A stretch of DNA of 64,000 nt from Morchella semilibera (taxonomy: Eukaryota > Ascomycota > Pezizomycetes > Pezizales > Morchellaceae). The notes beneath the pieces were generated by a model, which saw only the letters and a list, made by a program, of their open reading frames with translations, was not told where the DNA came from and ran no database searches. Of the stretch, positions 37,565 to 50,560 are shown piece by piece. Position 1 is the first letter of the stretch, and each line of letters begins with the position of its first letter. The position numbers were made by a program, and so were the translations under genes. Location: assembly GCA_009192285.1 (NCBI GenBank), contig CM018603.1:6259613-6323612 (forward strand), given 5' to 3'.

Positions 37565-40500
37565 TTTGTGTTGCGTGAGTATCGTGAGACGACAATGATT
37601 TGAATATAATTATTAGGCGTGGAGTAAGTGTTAAGCCAAGCAACAGTTGGGCGAAATATGTATAATATTCCACCTCGAAAGCCACGAGGGAGATCAAGCC
37701 TGGTATTTGAGTTGGCCACCAGTTCTGCTCTAGTAAGTTTTATTTACTCGCTGATCGGTGCTAGGGGCGCAGCCTCGTCAGGGAAAGGAAAAAACGGAGG
37801 GGTACTAATGATTAATTCGCTCTGAGAGGTCTCGGACCCAACCCGCCGGACAGGACGAATTAAGCATAAACAGCTGCAAAGAGACGTAGTTGAGATCTTT
37901 GTGGAGGTGACTCAGAGTCTCAGAGTAAACGGGCAAAAGAAGGACCGGTTGAGCGAGAAGACTAATTGTCAGAATTGGCAAGGAACTTTTTTCTTTCCTC
38001 GGAGTGACCGATACCTCAGGTACGGCCAGTTTGAATTGTTTTCTCTTATTGAAATTTCCAAAAGTAGACGCGTACAATTAATCTGTGTCCTCACTTTACG
38101 TCTCTTTAGTCGAACAAATCGACCTGAAGCAACGAAGCCTGGACGCGTCACTATTAAAACGGAAATTCAGTCCTTTAGAGTCTTTTCGTCAAATTGTTCC
38201 ACACAGTTGGGCGAAGGTTGCACATATACACACAGCCTTGTGTGACAGTCCCTTATTATGGGTTCGCCCAGGATCTACAGTGAACTAGATATCATGAAGC
38301 CAGTTCCAAAATTCAGTCTAACAGTCCAAAGAAAAAGTACATATATAAAGTACATTTCTGGTTCGAAGACCGAGAATCGAGTCCTGGTCCGAATCGGAAT
38401 TACTTTTCCTATTAGTGGTGTTTTGCTTTTTCTTTTCTTTTTGTGTTCTTTATCCATCAGGTATATCTTGGCATTTTGTTAGCTCTAAGGTAGTTGGAGC
38501 CGATAGCCGTTAACTCCAAAGAAGGGTAAAGACTCGAATAAAGACAAAAGCCTCTCGCTCAGCCTTGGGGTCAGTCAAGTTAGTATGTTACAAGTTAACG
38601 GGTATGACATATATAATGACCCAAGGATTCACCTGTTGTAAATTTCCGAGCTCAAATAGAACCAGATCCATTTTAATGTTGGTATTCCAGGGAACTTCGG
38701 TCGCACAATCCATTCCGTGAGCCCGGAAAATCGTCAAAATATGGCCGATGCTATTCGTTCTAGGTCTATTAAATATCCACGTGGTTTAGCCGAGTCAGCG
38801 CTTAGCCTCTGCCTGCCTGTGTCCTGTAACCACTTCTTGCCCTGAAGGGCACAGATGTCACGTAAGAACAAAACACATGTGTTCCCCCACAACGCACTTC
38901 CCTTGCGGTACTAGGTGGGAAAGGCTTGATGAGGGGGCTCTGTTCATCTTACTACGGCTACTCCGTCAGCTTGAGGCTCATTCATTTCGATATAGAATTT
39001 GTCTCGATAATTCGGCGTACATGCCTATGGCAGTAAGAAGCTCCGAAACTGCCGAGCCATATATTCAACTCATCCTGGCGAATGAAGGCTCTAAGAATTG
39101 AGTATGATATTCCAGATTTCTTTTTGTGAGACCAATTTTTAGAGTATGTGATTAGGGGAAGTGCTACGTTGTCGACCCAAAAATAGGTACTAATGACCAT
39201 AAACCGAAGGTGATTGGATATTTGTTCTGAGCTGCCCCTAGAAACACCTGTCACATCCAAAATTAAACTAAAGGAATCACGCCCATCGTGGCGGTCCCTG
39301 CAGATATCCGGTGCTACAACACTATACCTCAGAAGTGTTTGTGTTAATAGTGCAACATATGATGACTATAGGGCACAACCACCGTAGTAATTCAGTTCTC
39401 AATTCGTAGATTGCAAGTCATCGCAACTCAGGTACAGTCAGCACCAGACTCTAAAGTTCGTATTCATGAAAATACCATTGTTTCGTATCATGTATCAAAC
39501 CCAAGACCTAGAGTGACTGATCTCGAAAGCTCAATAAATAAAGTTGGTGGGGCGCCCACAAACTTGAAGCACGCTTTGTATGTAAACCCGCACTTTCTCT
39601 AGATTTCCCCCCCAGACTCTCGAATCAGTTGCCATTTCCAAAAAAAAAGTGCAACCAGGAAATCGGCGATTCGCCACTGTCAACCTTACCTTTTTCTCCT
39701 TTATGTCCACTACTCTGTGTCTTGTGTTCTTATTGCATCACAACCTTCCCAGAATAGCTCACATCAATGCGGTAAATATAATATTTCGCTCTGGAAGCTG
39801 GCAGGCCCTAGACACTGCATATCAGGCCAGAAAACCGGGGGATCGCGATTTTTTCCAGGTCCCAACAAGATTTCAGGCCGTCTCTGGTTTAATAACGGCA
39901 AAGTATAGCTATTTATGATCCTTATACGGCACTTGATCGATCTAGGGTTAGTAAATACATGTATATTGTCAATGTTTAATAATAGAGAAACGTCATGTAA
40001 CTTACATGTTGCAGGCCCATCAGGCTTTTGAAATCACCATTTAAATTTTGTTACTAGCTTTAGAAACTTTGTAACGTCGTCGACACTCCCGTCCACTGGA
40101 TGGCCTAGTTTACTAAATCCAACGTGCGTCAGCCAAAATGTGAGGTATCTAGATATGTAACCATGGTAATTGAAAAGCGGGGTCCACCCAGCAATCAACC
40201 GGGCCGGAAGCTTTATTTCCAAGACCCCCGGTAGGGAGGAACGGGGTGCGAAAGCTATGCTATTTAGTTCAACTATAATTGAGTTGACGCTATTCAACCC
40301 TAAGTGAGGGTAACACACCCGACCCGCAAAAACTACTTGGCTTCGGCCCCAAGTATCGGTAATCCGGCCTGCAGTTTGTAAGGTTATCAGGTGAGGTTAC
40401 CGATGTATTCCCCACCTTTCCAAATCAATTGACGTCTGCGATTGCCGAATTATGGAACTCCTGCAGGAAATCTTTCACGGACCCTGAAGGTGGTGCGGCA

Positions 40501-43500
40501 ACGATTCTATTAAAAGCTGTCAAGACGTATCTATGTTTCCAAATTGGAAAGTTACCAGAAGGATAAACTGTCGGATACCATCTGACTTCGAGCCGTCCTA
40601 CAAAGCTGGCACTTAATCTTTAGTTTGTGCATGAAAGGTCACACAACGCCAAAGATTGTGACCCAATATACATGCGTACGTACCAAAGCACTGAGACATA
40701 TATCTATTGTTCCCGGTTTAGCTACATCGAGATAGCTTGATCCAGTGCCATGTGGCTATTTCGAGAAATTTTTATAATGCTGAAAGCTTAGTTCTTCATA
40801 AGTTTAAGCTATAGCTTTTTGTGCCCTAAAAACCCTAGGACACAAATTTGGGTGAGTTATCATTAGCTCTAGAAGCCTGGAATTTTTGCGGTGTTCATGC
40901 TGCCAAGACCTTGGATAGTTCTGTCCCACCATGCAGCAGACCCACATCATTGTCAGGTGATGTGTGCTATTTTTATAAGTACCTAAGTCAATAATTCTTT
41001 TAAAAGTAACATGCCCAAAGCTCTTCCCGTCAAAGATAGATCGCTGACGGAATTTTATATAGATTCGCTTAAATGTTCCCTGTAAGAATATAGTCGTTGG
41101 GGGTTTCGGTAGGCCAGATGCCAATTGCGGGTGCTGAACCTGCTGAAACCTGCATGTTGTTGAATTAGTTTTCGACAGTTAGATCCAAATGCACTCCATT
41201 CACGAGTTTTTCTCTGTGCGTGCGGCTAAGAATTAGATTTCCATGCCCCCGGGAACGCAAGACTCTGCTATCTTGAAGTAGGAAAGCTGTATTGCCGACA
41301 CACCCGCAGCAAGGATATCCATATTCTTGTAATTTTTGATAGTAGAGTAAACGACCGCGAGATGGAGATAAATTTAGATCGCTACCGAATCAGGAAAGTC
41401 ACTACCAAGTGTTGCTAAAATGAAGCTGAGTGGTGGTACCCGGCGTGAGCCCAATAGGTGTCTTCTTGACCCAGAGTCTGGAATTTGATATGTATTATCA
41501 TAGTGTGTTTTGGTGTCACCAATCGTCAAGTTGGAGAGGTATTTATCCAGCGAAACCCCACGCCTTTGAGAAGTGTTAGACCTGTGAATGCTCTTTTTTG
41601 TACTGAGAGGTTTTGGAGGTATCCCTCGCTATATATATCTCTTATATTAGAGCCGCCCTTCTTGTTGCGTTGATATGGGGTGTTGAGATGAGACGTCGCA
41701 GCCGCAGATTTGACCCCACACATCACCTGCCGTACATATATATTTCAGGAATATAAAAGGGCACAGCCACATTTAGACGAAATATAGCTGGATTGTGCTA
41801 TATTGAGCACCATTAACTGGTACAACGGTACCGTATGTTTTTTTTTAGGCGCTCTCTCAATTATCATGATTTGGAGGCTGTGTCGAAGCATACTAGCACT
41901 GATGTGAAGCTAGGGAGGGGTTTCCCACTTTGTACCCCTAAGTTGGCATACGCTGAATGTACATACCTTAGAGAATAAAAACTATTCAATTTATCAGTAT
42001 TATTTCTGTCCGATGGAAAATAGTAAAAAGAAATAGACGAAACACGGCACCTCTCCTACTTTCCCTCATTTTTGCGCTTACCTATAGCTCATTCCCCTTG
42101 ATATCCCCCGATACAGAAGATGCATGTAGCATAAAGCTACTTAAATCAATCTAGGTACCCTTTAGAGCCAGTCTTGGTATAGACGGTGGAGGGGCAGCAA
42201 AGTTGTCTGCAGGCACGGGTGTCACCATTCTTGGATCAAAAACACCATGCCCAAATAGTGAGAGATCTGTGGTCTTTTATACTTGATGAACCAGTGCTGA
42301 CCGAAAGAAGCGTGATGCAAGGTGAAGAGGGGAGGATGCAGTGAAGCAAGTCCGGGGAAAATCAAAGGTGATAAACCGAGGATGAGTAAACTACTTATCT
42401 TGATTCTCGGCTCATCCAGGCCACTAAAAGGCCCGTCTTGATTTTTAAAATTCTACTCAGCACACGCGAAAGAAAGCTTGCTGTTGTTTCAACTCGGCTT
42501 TTCGGTTGCTCGCGTCACGTCACACCAGTTGGCTATTATGCGCAGCTAAAGGTGGTAGCGCCTCCCCCCCAGCCAAGTGTTCAAGACTTGACTGGAATCC
42601 ACCGACAACTCCAGCACTGCATGATGGTAACCTGGAACTGCAGCTGGAGGCGCGAAATTTCAAGACATTGATCTGAAGAATGAGGAGCGAAGGACGGCTA
42701 GGGAGCGAGGGAAGCGGAATAGCGGTTTTTTTAAAAGGGCCTGCCAGCTTTCTCAGCCTTTGCCGTTGCGCGGAATACCATGTCAAAACCGAGGAATGAC
42801 TTTGGAAGAAGTGAAACATACATAAAAGACATGATGTAAATACACAGGGACTTCCCGAGACATGAGGCTCCAACAGACTGTTTAACCACGTTGTGACACG
42901 AGGTCTACATACAAAAGAGCCGAGGGGTGGGGGGTCCCAAGACAAGTGTAAGGGAGTCGGGGTTAACAAAAACTTCAGGACTAATTGTCGACGGTGTACG
43001 TACCGGTCCGGTAACACCAGTTAGTTTTTTTAATTTTATTTTTGTATTTTGACGGCAGATTGAGTTTCCAATTCAAAGAGATCTCTTCAGATGTGTGCTT
43101 GATTAATATTTGAGTCGTAATTCCGCCTTATTTCAACATTACTACATGTACTCAGCGTTGGGATCACGATGGTCGGTGACTACACACTAGTCCCAAAATG
43201 GTCGATGCGTACGCAAACACCAGTCCTAAGCTTGAGGATGTTATTTCCTGGATTCTCCCGAGTGGCCGCTCAATTACCCCTGCTACCGAAGTTATGTAGC
43301 CGAGCTCTCCGGTTTATCATTTACCTACAAAATCCCTTTTAACATGCCATCCTTAAACATGAAACACAACTGAAAGCAAAAAAGGCTCATTTGGATATTT
43401 AGAGATCCATTACTCCCAATATTCACCACTAGCTTTAGCGAAATGTCAAGATTCAGTGCTTAATGGAGTCCTTTAGCCTTAAACCCTACATTTAATGTGG

Positions 43501-44857
43501 GGTTGCTTGCTTTTCTACCCAATACGTACAACCAGTACTCCATGTGTGTGGACATGCCGTCCTATATATTTCGCCTGCAGCTCGCTATGTAAGTTTACAT
43601 GCACTCTAAATAAAAATATAGAAGACCAAGGCGCACAGAATTTTTCCTGGGCGGCTAATACACAGTTATATGTTTAAAAAAAGTAGTCTGAATCAGGAAA
43701 TATGGGACCTGTAATCCAATACTGTTTCAACGGACAGCTGATGTTTCATCGGCGAGTGACTCACCATGACCCACACACTCACACCCACACTCAAAACCCA
43801 CACTCAGATCTGGGACCTTTTGTTTTATCCCCCGCAAAAAGTGATAAGCTTTTAAGCGAGCAAGGCTGTCCCGAGATCCCGATTACGTAGATTAAAAATG
43901 CACAAGTTATACATAACGGAAAAAAAAAAAAAAAAAAAAAACCATACCTAACATCTGCAAGGCACATGACGGATGCGCCAGCCCCCAACCCGTAAAGTGA
44001 GTAAGCAAGCAAGCAAGCAGCCAACCAACGAACGAACCCTCTCTCTCACCCCATACGCATGCAAACCTCAAACCCGCTAGGAACATCATAGCACATATGT
44101 CTCGGACTTATGAATTTCCCTGGGACCGCTTGTCGCACCCGAGACCCCGCAATGTTACCAAGTACCATAATCCTAACCCCCACAATGCAGAAGTGATCGC
44201 CAAGACACCTCGACCCCTTACGTAGCAATTCCACTCCTAAGTGAAGCATAAGGGGTGTAGAAATTACAGGTCATAATTATAAAGACTTGTGCTTTCTCGT
44301 TCAAAGCCTTCCTAATGGATAAACGACCTGCGCAGCCATCGAGTCGAGTATGCATAGAATTCTTCACACCAACGTTGTGAACCCACGACTTGCTCCTCAA
44401 GGAAATAAAATAAAACCCCCCCAAACCCCAAAACCCCAAAACCGTAACCCCAATTCCTAAATTGACACAGAAAGAAAACACCATGACAAGAAAATTAAAG
44501 CATAAAACCAGAAACTTTTTCTTTAATTTGATCGACCACCTCTTACTCAAATATGCTCCTTCTATATATAACAAAGGAAGAAAGAGTTAAGTTGAAACCA
44601 GGGAAAATTGGGACACCGCAAAAAATCACACAGAAACCCGAAACGGGTAGATAGGAAAACACTAGCCCCTAGTAATTCTTGCAAATACTCTTTTCAGACC
44701 TTCATATACGGCGTTACATTCGTCTCAATGCAGAAGTACCCACAGTTTCTTGTTTCTCTCTTGCTTAAAAACAAAAGAGGAATGGAAAGAGAAATGAAAG
44801 CGTTAAAAAAAAATAGCAAAAGTCATTAGGGCTCTTCTCACGGTTTTCGTGATAAAA
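37565..44857. other. Long gene-poor region
   Basis: About 7.3 kb with no gene I can support on either strand. Open frames are under about 170 codons, lack family motifs and overlap in opposite orientations. It contains an A-run of about 22 (43920-43941), a short CA-rich repeat (about 43772-43808), a C4A3-4 tract (about 44418-44447) and a few ACATGTA motifs (39957, 43143). Composition is AT-rich and unremarkable. Confidence 0.55.
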
Positions 44858-47800
44858 TTATAAAGCATATTTAGCCCTTAGGGATTCCCGGTCCTGTTGG
44901 GGAATTTGAGACATAAATGCATCAAAATCTGCAATAAATCTCTTGTATCCAAGGAGGGTCTAGATGAAAAGTATTTGGTAAGTAAGTCACTTTCATATAT
45001 TCGACTGGTGGGTTGACACCGGCGGGTTGACAGGGTAATCAAACCTGTAGGAATAATTCGTTTAGCTCTGCGCTTGCACCCTTGTATCTCGCAATCGCCC
45101 TGAAGAATGGCACTAAACAGCTCTCCATTGCCTCTGGATTTCTTCCTACAACCAGACAGAATCCTCTAAGAGCAGAATCCTTTTCATCTGTCTCCGCAAC
45201 CTTTTGGAGCGCATCGAGGAAAGGGTAAGCAAATGACTCAAGATGTGGTGCAAGTTCATCACAAGAGCCTAGGCCAAGTCTTCCGAGAGCAACAGCTGCA
45301 TTTTCAGTTACAGAAGTTGGAATATCGGTTGTTTGGATGATTTTGACCAAACGGTTGTATAGCCTTTCCACATAAGGACCCATTCCAGGACCTTTCCCAA
45401 TAAAAATTAGCGGTTGGAAATTCTCGTCAGAATGGATTAAATACCTTGCTGTAAAGCAATCTCCCCACAACTCCAGCAGGCGTTATTTACGACACTGAAC
45501 CCTGTTTCCGGTTCTTCTTCGTCCAGTAACTCTATATCCAATTGTTGGATTAACAACTCCATGATATCCGGCAGGAACGGGTGAAGTTGTGAGAAAACAT
45601 AGATAGCACAGTCACCAAGCAATGCATATGCAGATTGCCGGACATCATTATTATCATCCTAAACACAATTTGTTAGCACATTTCTTTTTCAGCATCTGAC
45701 TACAAACAGCCACATGTGGCGGGGTCACACAAGAAACAATAAATGAGAGATAGGATCAAGAAACTGAATATAGTAAAGGATGAACGAACCGACATGCACA
45801 CAGTCAACAACTCAAAGAGACTTGGTCTTGATCCTGCAACCAATTCGGCACTGGTTGAGTCCAGTGCTTGAATGAGTGCGCTTAGAAGATCCAAGCTAGT
45901 TACTAAGAAATCTTTGTCGGGATAATCCATTGAAGGGTCATGAGACATCTGTAATTCTAGGTTATGGTGGATTATACCAATACATCGGTAAAATATCGGC
46001 CCAGCAAATGGGGTAAACGAATGTCCCAGAGCAGTGGCAACATACGACAGGCATTCAAGGAGCGGAAATAGTTCTCTTGAATCATCCTTTACTTTCTTCC
46101 ACCGATCAATTAATGCAGGCATTAACATATCCACAAGAGGCTGTTCTGCTAGTGCGTGGCCGACATGTTCGGCAAGGGTTTGGATACAGTCATACAGGAT
46201 GAACATGTTCCGATCCTTATATTTCCCCATAGCGACCACAAATTGTCGGACAATCGGTTCGATATAGGGTTTCAAGAGCTCCTTGCTCTGCTCCTCCAGG
46301 TTTGCAAATGCGCTTGCCCCAGCTTCCTGGACTCTCTTGTTCCCATCCAACATCTTAGTCAATATACCCCCCATCATCGGCTCAAAGTATTTTTGTTTAT
46401 CAGAAGGATCCGGAAGATGTGATGCCCAGCGTGAATAGCGCCCAAGGGTCCAGCACGTAATCTGGCGGACGAGAGGCTCCCCATCGTCAAGCAATGAGAT
46501 GAGATAGGGAATTAACTCAGGAAGATGGGGGATAACACCTTCGAGACATCCATCGGCTACAGCACCCAAGGCCAATACAGCTGCTTCGCGATAAGGCCAT
46601 TCAGGGTGGCGGATGTTCTCTTTGAGGTAAGGAAGGATTGTCTCGAAAACCGATTGATGAAAAACTGTTGCCAGTACATCCAATGCTGCGGCTGAACATT
46701 TCCTTAGATTCCATCGGTCTTCCGGATCATCCATTCCCAGGTAATCATCTTCAGATTCGTAGTCTTCGTCAATCTCCCCATCGCTGAGCTCATCTAAGGC
46801 TTCCCCGGGTGTCTTTCCGTTAGATTTTTTCTCAGCATCTCCAACCTCCACGCTCTCGCCATTCGTCAACCTTTGTTTGTTCTTCGCAAAGGTTGGCCTT
46901 ATGTCCTCCGCCTTGTCCTCTTGATCGGCATCGTCCCCGCCACCCCCGAGTCTGATAATATCTTCTTTTGCGTATACCATTGACTGAAGTAGAACAGGGA
47001 TGATCTTGTCCAGGTATGGTCCCAGTCCGACCCTCAACTGTTCATGTTCTCCAACAGTCAACCAAAACTCTGCCGCATCCAAGGCCAATTCCTGCTCGTG
47101 AATAAGTTTTTGCTGAGATATCATATAATCCACAATTCCTTCCATGTGGGGAGCAATCTTATCTGGCCGGATGTCCACAAGATGTACAAGGGCCCTGCAG
47201 ACCTCCTTCCTTACATCCTTATCAATATCGTTACTAAGCCGGAATAAACTCTCGATCAGCGAGTCAAGGTGTACAAGGACCGATTGAGATTTCATGGGTA
47301 AGAATATGTTGATTATATCTAAGGCATTTGCCCTAACTTTGGCAACGGGATGCTGGGAAAATTGAATAAATTTGGGGATAAGAAAGTTCAGAGGCCTCTG
47401 GCCATTGTACTCTTTGTCCAGCTGTTTTTTACTGTCCTGACAAACTTTCAGAAGCGCTCCCATAGCACCTTCTTGCGTGTCAAGGGAAGCGTCTCCGGTG
47501 GAGTTTTCCACAAGGGAAATCAGCTGGGTCAGCACATCAGTCCATGACATGATTCCGCCCACTTTAAGCAGTGTTGTAATGACAGTTCCGGTAAGGTTCC
47601 GAATCTGAGAATGAGGGTCTCGGAGGCCCAGAAGAAGCTCAGACTTAATATAAGAAACAACTCCGGGTAAAAGAGAGGCCCCGGTGTTGGCAATGTTGTT
47701 TTTAAGCAATAACGCAGCGGCAGATCGGACGATGTGAGCATCGACTTGTGACATATCGCCCACAGCATTTGGATGTACTAGGATATAGCAGAGATAGTTG

Positions 47801-48050
47801 TTGATATCCGGGGATTGACTAGTCGCTTGCTGAAGCATCTATATTCCAAATTGTAAGAAGGGATGCAAACAAGAAAGAAACCCCAAAGCGTCCATCAAAA
47901 AATACAGGAAAATAAGAGATGGAAGATGGAAGGATCAAAACAAACCTCTGTAGCACGCTTCTGAGCATTAGGATCGAAAGCATTGCCCAAACTATCTTTG
48001 AGATACCCAGCAAGCTCCAATATAGGGCCTTCTTGTGGTTGCCACGCCAT
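44858..48050 (-). CDS. KAP104: Transportin / karyopherin beta-2 (Kap104)
   Basis: Nuclear import receptor of the importin-beta family that carries PY-NLS cargoes (hnRNP-type RNA-binding proteins) through the pore in a Ran-GTP-dependent way. Exons on the minus strand: 48050-47946, 47838-45790, 45658-45445, 45391-45045 and 44959-44858; introns 107, 131, 53 and 85 bp; predicted 938 aa (yeast Kap104 is 918). HEAT repeats run throughout. The acidic H8 loop is clear (DGEIDEDYESEDDYLGMDD) and is followed by WNLRKCSAAALDVLA and HPEWPYREAAVLALGAVADG, both signatures of transportin rather than other importins. Exon joins restore NNACWSCGEIALQQG/PGMGPYVERLYNRL and NELFLQ/TLLGYKRFIADFDAF. The gene ends in LRAKYAL. 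The start ATG gives MAWQPQEGPILELAGYLKDS, as expected for the family. Confidence 0.95.
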
Positions 48051-48560
48051 TTTGCCGTTCAGTTAATGTGAAGTTTTGAGTTTTGAGGGAATGACTGATT
48101 AAACGATGGTAGGGACGGAGGTGGAAGAGAGTAGTAGTAGTGGAAGAGAGTAGTGGGAGAAGAGGAGGGGCCGAGGGCGCTAGACAGGATCTCCAAGTGG
48201 AATTTCCCGAGAAGAATCAAAAACTCTCAACCTTTGAGTAAGTTAGCGATAATTATGGCCGAAAGCCGGAGAAATCTAGCGGGGCTTCTTTTTTTTCTCC
48301 CTTCTTTCTTTTCTTGCCTTGAATTTCGTCTGGGTGTTATTTTTTTTTTGGGTGGGGGGTACTGGAGGGTGCCACAAACCTCTAATGTTAGGAGAGCCTC
48401 GTTCACTAGGAAGAAAACAATACCCCTGCGTTGAAGGACAGCGCAACGGGTGAACTCGCTAGGAAGAAATTAGGTTTAATAGAAAGAAGGAGCTGGCAAC
48501 CGAGGTGGAATAAAAGAGCAGAGAGAAAGAAAGAAAGAAGGGGGAGGGATATGTTTGAAC

Positions 48561-48595
48561 GTGTGCGTGTGTGTGTGTGTGGGGGGGGGGGGGGG
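48561..48595. repeat. (GT)n followed by a G-run
   Basis: A GT dinucleotide repeat runs directly into about 16 G residues; simple sequence repeat upstream of KAP104, with possible G-quadruplex character. Confidence 0.85.
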
Positions 48596-49299
48596 ATGAT
48601 GAGAAGCGGAGCGTGGAGGGGTAAATGCTAGTAAATACTAAAGCATACAGATTGTATGTCCTTGAGGAAATAAAACTAAACTGTCGTCTGCCTTTTAGCT
48701 CGATTCTCTTGCTCTTTTTTAATACCTTATATCTTCCTCTCTCTTTTCGTGGGTGCAGTCCTACATACCTAGCTGTTTCGTTTTTATATTTTCTATTGGC
48801 CACCAAATGCTTGTTCCAGGGAACACCACCTAGAGAAATCTGCAGACACAACTCTTTTAGCTTGTGCTGGTCATATGTACCCTACTGGCATGGGAGATGA
48901 TGGAGTGGGACAACAGTATAGGCAAGAACAAGAAGGAAAGTACCTACATTTTGCACAGAGGTGGGGGAAAACGCGCGAAGACACACACTATCCAATCACG
49001 GGCAAAATCGGTTCTCACTGGGCTCACTGGGCAGAGCACGGGTCAGTGAGAGGAAACAGTACTCTGCCAACACCAGCAAAGGAGGAGGGGCAGCCCCTCG
49101 GTGCATTACACAGGCGCTAAGGGTTAGGTGTGTATCATAAATCTTGGACCAAGGGCGGCTACAGCAGCTAGACCAAGCAGAGTTTAGTCTTCCTGTTAAT
49201 TCCCGTCGTTGCGCTTGGGCCAAACCTGTCAGTTTTCAGCCTCGACATCCCCGGCCAGTTCAATGCACGGTACTTATCTGAACAGTGGGCGTGAGGACC

Positions 49300-50560
49300 T
49301 ACATGTTCCTACATATATCTCAACATCATCTATGGCCCACTCTGTCGACGATAATTGCGCCTGACCCTTATCTAACATGTAAGGATATACATCTTGTCCA
49401 TGCAGAGGGCCTTGGGGATTGGAAGCCACTTACGTATATGTGAGTGTGCCCTGAGTAGCACACGTACGTACGTACATGTACCTACATACAGATACATCTG
49501 CTCTAGAAATGGAGTATTATGGCCAGTGAAGAGGACCTACATGTACACACACAAGTGCATACATCTCTACATACATGTACACAGGTACATGTATTTAATA
49601 TGCGTGTAGATACAGACATGTATGGATCCATGCACACCCGGTGTGCCAAATTGTAAAAGGGAGAAGGGTTTTAAGGAAATTTTGAAACTGTACTATACGT
49701 ATGTAGGTACATGTATGTTCAGTTTGGAATTGTTTATTATAGATACAAGTACATGTACCTACATGCAGAGTAGATCGATATGATGTAGGTACATACATGG
49801 ATGGTTCGCCCTTTGAGATAGTTCTTTGATACGTTGGGATCTACGTCTTCTGGGCACGATGGAAATGTCGATCATTTAGCATCATGTAAGTAGAGCACAT
49901 GGACCTACATACTCGCGACAGAAGTACCCGAAAATGCAGCTGCACTGAATTGGCGTATTTACCTCTTCTAATCCAATAAAAATTGCATCTCAAGACTTGC
50001 ATATTCGGGTACCTCTTACCTGCTGCGAGTAGTACTATACATGTACTCTACCTAGGCCTACATGCACCTCCAAATTTAATTTCTGTAAGTACATTACACC
50101 CACGTACCTACACAACATAGAAAGGCATAATTACATGTACATACATGTAGTAACTGCCTACATACATGCATCTAGAGTACTCTAGAATACTTATGCTCAA
50201 GCACCCAAGCGGATACATAGAATACACCCTCTCCTCGGGTTTCAATTTCCTGCAGTCGAAGCTGGTTGGGTTGTGATACTCCAATAAGAAATTTTAGTGC
50301 CTATGCACACCACCTTCGAGCATATCATTCGTCCAACCCGAGACATTATCCTGTACCTACATACATGTAGAGAACTGCCCTTACTGGTCCTAACTGCAAT
50401 TCTTGGAGCGTTCTAGTGCAATGTACCGTTTTAAAGGCTTAATCTAGAGAAACATATACATTCTTATTGGTATGTAATTTCAGCTAGGAGAATACATGTA
50501 TTTATAAACAATAGATCCCTCGAAGTGAAATCAACTCAACGAGTACTACCAACTCAACGG
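49300..50560. repeat. Cluster of ACATGTA / GTACATGTAC motifs
   Basis: The palindromic core ACATGT, usually as TACATGTA or GGTACATGTAC, recurs many times here on a background of short TACATA units (for example near 49482, 49540, 49573, 49588, 49710, 49752, 50137, 50365, 50495). The units are irregularly spaced, so this is not a simple tandem repeat. Confidence 0.7.
49910..50031. mobile_element. MITE-like element, family A copy 2
   Basis: A 118-bp element (49912-50029) between TA dinucleotides at 49910-49911 and 50030-50031. The left end reads CTCGCGACAGAAGTACCCGA and the right end is its imperfect reverse complement, ending GGGTACCTCTTACCTGCTGC plus GAG. The inner part GTACCCGAA-ATGCAGCTGCA and the interior CTTCTAATCCAATAAAAA match the copy at 28657-28781. 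It has no coding capacity and is divergent from copy 1, so not very recent. Confidence 0.75.

Noticed and set aside
40804-41124. 106-codon open frame on the minus strand in the gene-poor region
   Set aside because: No recognisable domain and no flanking exons in compatible frames.
42520-43017. 165-codon open frame on the minus strand
   Set aside because: Ser/Pro/Leu-rich translation typical of random frames; no motif and no splice context.
44418-44447. C4A3-4 tract resembling a telomere-type repeat
   Set aside because: Only a few irregular units, internal to the contig and not the TTAGGG type usual in filamentous fungi; simple-sequence drift is enough.
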